The position numbers and the translations under genes are program-made. A model generated the notes under the pieces. The model had not been told where the DNA came from, made no database searches, and worked only from the letters and a program-made list of their open reading frames with translations. A stretch of 64,000 nucleotides of DNA from JAJDAT01 sp964570665 (GTDB taxonomy: Bacteria; Nitrospinota; Nitrospinia; Nitrospinales; JAJDAT01): assembly GCA_964570665.1 (NCBI GenBank), contig CAZMZH010000010.1, positions 62,001 through 126,000 on the forward strand. The letters are read 5' to 3'. Positions 58,777 through 64,000 of this stretch are shown piece after piece (position 1 is the first letter of the stretch; the number at the start of each line of letters is the position of its first letter).

Positions 58777-59025
58777 ATGGCTTTAGAAAAAGTAACAGAG
58801 ACCAAACATGATTTAAAAGATAAAAAATATGGAAAAGCGTTCGCTTCAAAGAAAGGAAGCGAGGATCGGCTGGTGTGCGTAGGTTGCGGTAAGGCGATTG
58901 AAATTAATTATCCTTTTGCGGAAATTAAACGAGTGGGTACAGAAAAAGAATTCGGCTTTCAGTTGCAATCGCATCGAATGGTTTTATATGGAAATTGCCA
59001 AGACTGCGCACCCAATTTAAATTAA
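58777..59025 (+). CDS. stand-alone Fur-family C-terminal (metal/dimer) domain
   Basis: An 82-residue protein. From residue ~28 it follows the C-terminal domain of Fur regulators: RLVCVGCGKAIEINYPF, then EFGFQLQSHRMVLYGNCQDC, i.e. the CxxCG zinc site, the GFxLxxHxxxLYGxCxxC end and the intervening strand-helix order. The whole N-terminal winged helix is absent, and the first ~25 residues are only a charged leader. It could bind metal or form mixed dimers with full-length Fur but not bind DNA alone. GGAAGGAAAAGAAA is its ribosome-binding region. A Fur box precedes it, so it seems iron-regulated. Confidence 0.75.
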   Translation: MALEKVTETKHDLKDKKYGKAFASKKGSEDRLVCVGCGKAIEINYPFAEIKRVGTEKEFGFQLQSHRMVLYGNCQDCAPNLN

Positions 59026-59089
59026 AAATAGATATCTTTAAAAGAGCTCTTTGGGCGCTCAAAGCTTAAAGAGCTTTCCAACTTTTGCG

Positions 59090-59260
59090 CATCATCCCGA
59101 CTGCCTGACTCGTTTCACGCGTTGATTGAAAAAGGAACTAGAGTTGCAAAGTCCCCTCCGCATGTCATCTTGAGCGAAGCCGAAAGATCTCGCCTCGATT
59201 AAATAAATATTTCCACTCTAGTTCATTAGGAGTTTGCGGAGGAATCTCGGTTTTTATTCC
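59090..59260. repeat. dispersed GTCATC-type repeats, compound copy
   Basis: Contains CATCATCCCGACTGCC, then CGCATGTCATCTTGAGCG...CGAAAGATCTCGCC and GGAGGAATCTCGG. It fills the left half of the 472-bp gap 59026-59497. The right half is AT-rich with the promoter of the next gene and nothing else I can identify. Confidence 0.6.
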
Positions 59261-59536
59261 GGTTATTTTTTCTAGATCCTTTAGATGCGAATTTTTAGGT
59301 CAGCGAGAGATATTGCCTTAAATTGTTCCTTTTTTAAATGGAATAAAATGTCAAATTGAGACAAAAATGCCCCTCTGTGTACACAAATATTAAGGTTTTT
59401 TGGAGTCAAAAACTTTTCCCTTCGCGAAACTTCCCTAAATAGAATGTGTTTTAAATTAACAAAATTTTCGGCATAAAGTTTGCTTCAAATTAAGTGAGTG
59501 GAGGGTTTAAACCTTATATTTGGAGTAAAAGTAATA

Positions 59537-59899
59537 ATGGGAAGTTATGTTTTAAAAAAAGGTCAAACCTTATTCAAAGAGGGAAGTTTTAGCGATTCCG
59601 CTTTTATTATTGAGTCGGGAGAAATTGAGATTTCTACCACTAACGGTAATGGAGATAAGGTCGTCATCGACGTTTTGGAACCAACGGAAATTGTTGGAGA
59701 GATGGGATTGATAGACGGTCAACCTCGGTCGGCTACCGCCACAGCTCTTAAAGAATCCATGATTAAAGAGATCACTCAATCTCAATTTAAAGTTATCTCT
59801 AAAAAAAATCCACAAGCGATGATGCCAATCCTAAAAATCTTAACCAAACGGTTACGGAAAATTTTAAAAACGGTGGTCGCCAGCTCTCGCTCAAAATAG
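59537..59899 (+). CDS. cyclic nucleotide-binding domain protein
   Basis: A 120-residue single-domain protein of the CRP/cNMP-binding fold, without a DNA-binding or kinase domain. MGSYVLKKGQTLFKEGSFSD, then FIIESGEIEIS (residues ~24-34) and EIVGEMGLIDGQPRSATATAL (~residues 54-74, phosphate-binding cassette GEMGLIDGQPRSATA) are typical; the arginine for phosphate contact is present. I prefer the ATG at 59537 (GGAG upstream) over a GTG at 59498. The C-terminus is basic (KRLRKILKTVVASSRSK). It could be a stand-alone cAMP or cyclic-di-GMP responsive effector. Confidence 0.82.
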   Translation: MGSYVLKKGQTLFKEGSFSDSAFIIESGEIEISTTNGNGDKVVIDVLEPTEIVGEMGLIDGQPRSATATALKESMIKEITQSQFKVISKKNPQAMMPILKILTKRLRKILKTVVASSRSK

Positions 59900-59918
59900 A
59901 AGAGTTTATCGCCTTCTT

Positions 59919-60683
59919 TTATGAGTCTTTTGGTTTTTCGTCTTCTCTAAATTTACGAAATGGTTCGAACAATTCAATGGGAATAGGGAAGAACGTTGTC
60001 GTGCTTTTATCGACCGAAACGTCTTGTAGGGTTTGTAAAAACCGCAATTGCAGCGCTGGCGGATGTGCGCCGATAATATCCGCAGCTTCCCCAACTTTTT
60101 GCGCGGCTTCAAATTCGCCTTGGGCCTTAATGACTTTAGCGCGTCTTTCCCGTTCGGCTTCCGCTTGCTTGGCCAAGGCGCGTTGCATTTCTTGCGGCAA
60201 GTCTACGTTTTTAACTTCCACGTTCGATACTTTAATGCCCCAAGGTTCCGTTTGTTCGTCGATAACCGATTGTAATTGACTGTTGATAGAATCTCGATTG
60301 GAAAGCAAATCGTCCAAAGAGCTTTGCCCCAAAATACTGCGCAACGTTGTTTGAGAAAGTTGCGAGGTTGCGAATAAAAAATCTTCTACTTCAATGATCG
60401 CTCTGCGGGGATCGATAACGCGGAAATAGACAACCGCATTAACCCGAACGGTTACGTTGTCTTTAGTGATGATGTCTTGCGGCGGCACGTCCATAACAAC
60501 TGTGCGTAAGCTCACGCGTATCATCTTTTGGATACCCGGGATAATGATGATTAGGCCGGGACCTTTAATTTTGTAAAATTTCCCAAGAAGAAAAACCACT
60601 CCGCGTTCATATTCCGGAAGAACTTTAAAGGCGGTAAAAATTAAAGCTAAAGTTAAAATTAAAAAAGCGATCGTAGTTTCCAT
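59919..60683 (-). CDS. slipin (SPFH/stomatin/band-7 protein)
   Basis: Membrane-anchored SPFH-domain protein that forms large oligomers in the inner membrane. The 254-residue product has an N-terminal membrane segment (residues ~2-18), then LPEYERGVVFLLGKFYKIKGPGL (in parts), RVSLRTVVMDVPPQDIITKDNVTVRVNAVVYFRVIDPRRA (in parts, ~residues 50-90) and the coiled-coil AEAERERRAKVIKAQGEFEA (~residue 187). It starts 5 bp after the NfeD-like protease gene; the STOMATIN-operon-partner (NfeD) pair is a classic two-gene operon. Confidence 0.93.
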   Translation of the reverse strand: METTIAFLILTLALIFTAFKVLPEYERGVVFLLGKFYKIKGPGLIIIIPGIQKMIRVSLRTVVMDVPPQDIITKDNVTVRVNAVVYFRVIDPRRAIIEVEDFLFATSQLSQTTLRSILGQSSLDDLLSNRDSINSQLQSVIDEQTEPWGIKVSNVEVKNVDLPQEMQRALAKQAEAERERRAKVIKAQGEFEAAQKVGEAADIIGAHPPALQLRFLQTLQDVSVDKSTTTFFPIPIELFEPFRKFREDEKPKDS

Positions 60684-60688
60684 AACGG

Positions 60689-62032
60689 CTATTCCTTTTC
60701 AGATTTTGATTCGGGACGTTTGACCTTGACTGTGAGTCCTTCCACAGCTTCGACGATCACGGTTTCTCCTGGTTGAGCCCATTCTTCGCACTGGGCTTTC
60801 CAACTTTCTCCATGTAACCAAACGACGCCTTCCGGTTCCAAAGCGGTCTTGACTTGGGCAGATGCCCCCATCATACCTTCGACTCCTGAAATAGGGACCG
60901 ATCTCCGCGCGCGCATAGCCAGGACAAGGGTTCCCGCCGCCGCCAAAATTGACAAAATCAAAGTCGGGATTAATACCGCTTTGGATATTTGCATAGCGGG
61001 ATCGTCGGAGTCGATCAACATGATCGATCCCAAAAATAATGAAATGGCTCCTCCCAGCGAAAGCAATCCGAACGTTGCAAAATTTAGCTCGGCGATAAAT
61101 AAAGACACTCCTAATACCATGAGCAACAAACCGGCGTAATTAACCGGTAGCGATTGCATGCCGTACAATGCCAGAACCATACTGATTCCGCCAATAATAC
61201 CGGGCAATATCAGGCCGGGGTTGGATAATTCAAAATAAATGCCGACCATGCCCATCATCATCAAGATGTAGGCAATATTCGGATTAGAAATCGCGTCTAA
61301 AATTTGTTGACGCGGCGTCATCTCGCGCGTGTCTCTATGCTTTCCCTCTGTTTTTATTGTGTAAGTTTTATCGCCGACAGTCGCTTCGCGACCATCGATG
61401 GCCATCAATAATGCGTCCATATCGTTTGCGATCAGATCGATCACCGCTAGCCTTTTTGCTTCCTGGGCGGAAATAGAAACGCTTTTGCGCACTGCCAGTT
61501 CTGCCCAGTGCGCGTTGCGACCGCGCGATTCCGCTAACGACCGGATATAAGCCGAAGCGTCGTTAAGCACTTTGTCTTCCATAGGAGTCGACTCTTTATC
61601 TCCGCCGCCGCTCCCTCCACCCATGACGTTTACAGGATGAGCCGCGCCAATATTAGTTCCAGGAGCCATAGCCGCAATGTGGGAAGCGATAGCGATAAAA
61701 GTTCCGGCGGAAGCCGCTCGGGATCCCTGTGGCGATACAAAGGTGACCACGGGAATCCGCGAACTTTGAATCGACTTAATAATCGTGCGCATGGAAGTAT
61801 CTAGGCCGCCAGGGGTATCCATTTCAAGGACGGCTAGATGGTCGCCCTCGCGATTAGCCGCTTCAATTTCCGCTGAAACGAACTCCGCGACAACCGGATT
61901 GATAGCGCCCGAAATTTTAATGACGATAACGCGGTCGTTTGCTTGCGCAAAAGCAAGCGGGAATAATAGGAAAACGAAAAGAAACGGCCATATTTTTAGC
62001 CGCATAAAAACCGACGTTGTGAATGATTTCAT
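60689..62032 (-). CDS. nfeD: NfeD family membrane serine protease
   Basis: Membrane-bound ClpP-class serine protease with a C-terminal OB-type NfeD domain; orthologues cleave the C-terminal region of the partner slipin. The 447-residue product has a signal peptide (residues ~8-31), a protease domain with DTPGGLDTSMRTIIKSIQ (~residue 72), the nucleophile GSRAASAGTFIAIASH (~residue 103-118) and a lysine further on (AVRKSVSISAQEAKRLAVID region, ~residue 188). Four membrane segments follow (~residues 255-375) and a soluble NfeD domain (~residues 385-447, EGMMGASAQVKTALEPEG). It is upstream of the slipin gene. Confidence 0.93.
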   Translation of the reverse strand: MKSFTTSVFMRLKIWPFLFVFLLFPLAFAQANDRVIVIKISGAINPVVAEFVSAEIEAANREGDHLAVLEMDTPGGLDTSMRTIIKSIQSSRIPVVTFVSPQGSRAASAGTFIAIASHIAAMAPGTNIGAAHPVNVMGGGSGGGDKESTPMEDKVLNDASAYIRSLAESRGRNAHWAELAVRKSVSISAQEAKRLAVIDLIANDMDALLMAIDGREATVGDKTYTIKTEGKHRDTREMTPRQQILDAISNPNIAYILMMMGMVGIYFELSNPGLILPGIIGGISMVLALYGMQSLPVNYAGLLLMVLGVSLFIAELNFATFGLLSLGGAISLFLGSIMLIDSDDPAMQISKAVLIPTLILSILAAAGTLVLAMRARRSVPISGVEGMMGASAQVKTALEPEGVVWLHGESWKAQCEEWAQPGETVIVEAVEGLTVKVKRPESKSEKE

Positions 62033-62154
62033 AGTAATAGTCTTTCACACCGCTTCTACTAATGTCAAACCCAATCGGTTGCTGGAAAAATGGAAATTTA
62101 AGAGTTAAACGCAAAAACTCTCTTAATAGATCTAGCGCTACAAATCACCACTAT

Positions 62155-62640
62155 CTCCTTGTCATCCTGGAGGAGTTTTTTCCATTAAAGAGCTTGTCCT
62201 GAACAACGTCGAAGGAAAGCACGACCACCACTTTGTTTCTAGGTATTGAAAAGTAGGCGTTAAACGATAGTCAACTTAGTTTAAACAGTACCCACCGCTC
62301 GTCATTCCGAGCTCGCCGAGGAATCTCGCCTCGATTTAATAGTCATCCAGGTCCTTTGGCAGTACTTCAACAGGCTCAGCATAAACTTTGTCGAAGTGTC
62401 ATTCTTGAAGAGGCTAAAAGAGCCGGCAAGGAATCCAGGTTACGCGGTTATTTCCCAGATTTTAAGAATTTAGTTTGTTAGTGAAACACTAAGCCAAAGT
62501 CCCTTAAGCCCAAACTAGTTCCCACGACCCGTCATCCAGAAGCAAACCTTTAGGTTTGGTGAAGGATCTCGTTTTGATTTAACAGTCATCCCGAGCAAGG
62601 TCGAGGAATCTATGCTTCGGAGAAGCATGTGTCTTTAAAA
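62155..62640. repeat. cluster of dispersed GTCATCC-type repeats
   Basis: At least three copies in one 644-bp gap (62033-62676): near 62160 (TTGTCATCCTGGAGG), 62296-62340 (CTCGTCATTCCGAGC...GAGGAATCTCGCCTCG) and 62530-62615 (CCGTCATCCAGAAGC...GGTGAAGGATCTCG, then AGTCATCCCGAGC...GAGGAATCTATG). They alternate orientation and partly overlap. No gene is seen. Confidence 0.6.
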
Positions 62641-62676
62641 GTCTAGTTTATGACGGGAGTGATGGCTAAAAGAGAA

Positions 62677-63312
62677 TCAGGCTTCTTTTTGAAATTCGGT
62701 ATAAACTTCCCATTCTTTATAGGGCAAGATTTTTAAAAACCGTTCGCCTTTTCTTGGGTTCTTGTTGATACAAGCTTCTAAAATTCTATCGTGCAATTTG
62801 GGTTTATACCACCGACGAAAAATCTGAATTCGCGATTGGATCAAAACGAAATGCGTGTCGTAATAATACGAACCGCCGCTCTTCTTATCGAATTGGGATA
62901 ACGTCTCGAATGTGAAAAAACGAACGTGCGTGCTATCGCCAAACGCGATGGGACTGAAGCAGTGCGGCACCCAAATTTTTAGGGTACCGCCCGGTTTTAA
63001 AATTCGATGAATTTCAGTTAGGGGGGATTCCAGGTCTGGTAAATGTTCCAAAACGTGAACGCAAATAATTTCATCGACAGATGCGGTTTTTATGGGCAAT
63101 CCCTTTGTCAGGTCGCATACTGTTTTAACTCCTGGTAGCGGTTTTCTATCCAAAACCCAATAATCGTTGGAATCATAATCGTCGCCTAAATAGCGTCGAT
63201 AGCGTTCTATTTTATTTTGATCCAAAACTCCGCCGCCAATATCGAGTAGAATTTTTTTGCCGTTGGTCGTCATGGAAGCTTTAAAAGGCGAGGTTAATAA
63301 TTTCGGCCTCAA
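62677..63312 (-). CDS. SAM-dependent methyltransferase
   Basis: Class I methyltransferase-like protein of 211 residues. The motif I region is KKILLDIGGGVLDQNK (~residues 19-34), less glycine-rich than usual (GGG instead of GxGxG), followed by SNDYWVLDRKPLPGVKTVCD (~residues 50-69) and the acidic VDEIICVHVLEHLPDLESPL (~residues 81-100, EHL element) and LKPGGTLKIWVPHCF (~residue 107-121). Substrate unknown; similar proteins act in O-antigen or lipid modification. It lies between a repeat block and a receiver-domain gene. Confidence 0.8.
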   Translation of the reverse strand: MRPKLLTSPFKASMTTNGKKILLDIGGGVLDQNKIERYRRYLGDDYDSNDYWVLDRKPLPGVKTVCDLTKGLPIKTASVDEIICVHVLEHLPDLESPLTEIHRILKPGGTLKIWVPHCFSPIAFGDSTHVRFFTFETLSQFDKKSGGSYYYDTHFVLIQSRIQIFRRWYKPKLHDRILEACINKNPRKGERFLKILPYKEWEVYTEFQKEA

Positions 63313-63521
63313 TTTACCATATAAATTGGTTTTGGAAATGGAAAAACAGCTTTTGGTTTAAAAAATCGCTAATCAACGCGAGCTTGCATTTTAATACCAA
63401 CTTTGAGTTTTCTTCGTCAAACGAACAAGAGACAACTAGACTCTGATGAGGAAAAAGTTTGGTTTTAAGTGAGGAGGGCCGGAAAGCAATTGTGGAGAGA
63501 TGTGAGGGAAAAAAATAGAGG

Positions 63522-63911
63522 CTATTCACCCAATAGTTTTTCAATTTTCTTTTCAAGCTGATCGACGTCGATTGGTTTTACCATATAGTCTTTAATGCCA
63601 GCCTTCAAGGCTACAATAACTTTTTCTTTTTCATTTTCCGCGGAGACCATCAAAAAAGCGATGTCTTTTATAAGACCGTCCTTTTCAGCCGCTTTGTAGA
63701 ATTCTAAACCGCTCATACCCGGCATTCGCCAATCGCAGATAATTAAATTCACTTTATTTAAGTACAGCTTTTTCAGTCCCGCTTGACCGTTTTCAGCTTC
63801 GATGATGCGGGCGAATCCCAAGGCTTTCAAAGCGCGAATGAGCAGCGCTCGGGATTGTTCGTCGTCTTCGATTAACAAGACCACGCGGTCTTTATATTTT
63901 TCGGAACTCAT
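63522..63911 (-). CDS. CheY-like single-domain response regulator
   Basis: A phosphoacceptor receiver without an output domain, 129 residues from this start. I start it at ATGAGTTCC (63911); a longer frame exists to 63968 but the extra 19 residues are not receiver-like. Motifs are VVLLIEDDEQSR (acidic pair, ~residues 10-16), LIICDWRMPGMSG (phospho-Asp ~57), LMVSAENEKEK (Ser/Thr ~85) and YMVKPIDVDQLE (Lys ~107). The C-terminus IEKLLGE is CheY-like. Its kinase is not in the window. Given the flagellin cluster, chemotaxis or motility signalling is plausible but unproven. Confidence 0.88.
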   Translation of the reverse strand: MSSEKYKDRVVLLIEDDEQSRALLIRALKALGFARIIEAENGQAGLKKLYLNKVNLIICDWRMPGMSGLEFYKAAEKDGLIKDIAFLMVSAENEKEKVIVALKAGIKDYMVKPIDVDQLEKKIEKLLGE

Positions 63912-64000
63912 AAAATAAATCTCATTGATTATGTAATTTATTCTGCCAATTATGAACGGTTCTGTCAATCAACGCTAAGATAAAAAATGTCATATTGAAA

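Noticed and set aside
63314..63556. Minus-strand frame of 80 codons between methyltransferase and receiver genes
   Set aside because: Overlaps the 3' end of the receiver gene, no ribosome-binding site, no recognisable domain.

Overview
The window (about 40% G+C by eye) looks like the chromosome of a free-living, flagellated Gram-negative bacterium. The evidence is a proton-pumping complex I (nuoL, nuoM), lipid-linked surface polysaccharide genes (O-antigen ligase, RfbC-type epimerase), a NhaD sodium/proton antiporter (common in marine or saline organisms), MEP-pathway isoprenoid genes and complete flagellin leaders with sigma-28 promoters. A member of a deltaproteobacterium-like or Nitrospinota-like phylum would fit, but no rRNA is present and this placement is weak. 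I saw no tRNA, CRISPR array, prophage or complete insertion sequence.

Layout. 0-9 kb: end of the nuo operon, sfsA, a methyltransferase, then leftward tgt, argF and argD. 9-17 kb: comF, nhaD and an operon ispA-dxs-hisB-hisH, then an EamA transporter. 17-24 kb: a thioredoxin-like lipid/periplasmic protein, a leftward four-gene Gld-type ABC export operon (ATPase, permease, GldG-like, DUF4340-like), and a Gfo/Idh/MocA oxidoreductase. 24.6-32.2 kb: five leftward flagellin genes, each exactly 285 codons, with an unknown 249-codon gene among them. 32-40 kb: ldcA, hisA-hisF, O-antigen ligase, rfbC, an acidic unknown protein, an SDR, a SirB1-like protein and a 1-Cys peroxiredoxin. 40-50 kb: dnaN, glnD, orn, msrP, a ROK kinase and an XRE regulator. 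50-64 kb: a B12-binding radical SAM enzyme, a NapG-like ferredoxin with a long N-terminal extension, aspS, a small Fur-box-controlled iron island, a cyclic-nucleotide-binding protein, the slipin/NfeD pair, a methyltransferase and a CheY-like receiver.

The most interesting region is the flagellin cluster. Four of the five flagellin genes have recognisable sigma-28 promoters (TAAAGTNN-N10/12-TCCGATAA type), and four of the five leaders can fold a hairpin that presents AAGGA in its loop, the signature of a CsrA/RsmA site. Upstream of the last flagellin, about 1 kb without a credible gene (31.2-32.2 kb) is a degenerate tandem array with a period of about 165 bp. Its units carry leftward sigma-28 promoters and a second conserved box about 70 bp downstream. 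The unit length is close to the 172-bp promoter-to-ATG leader of flagellins 2 and 4, and the initial transcribed bases resemble the flagellin 4 leader. I read it as repeated copies of a flagellin promoter/leader without the coding region. It could act as a family of sigma-28 RNAs, a sigma or CsrA decoy, or a recombination fossil.

Second points of interest are: (i) a divergent locus at 58 kb with two Fur boxes controlling a DUF2325 protein, a small unknown protein and a stand-alone Fur C-terminal domain without its DNA-binding half; (ii) a structured, GGA-rich intergenic segment at 57.3-57.6 kb; (iii) two copies of a ~105-bp MITE-like element with terminal inverted repeats; and (iv) many GTCATCC...GGATCT-type dispersed repeats in the intergenic spaces of the right third.
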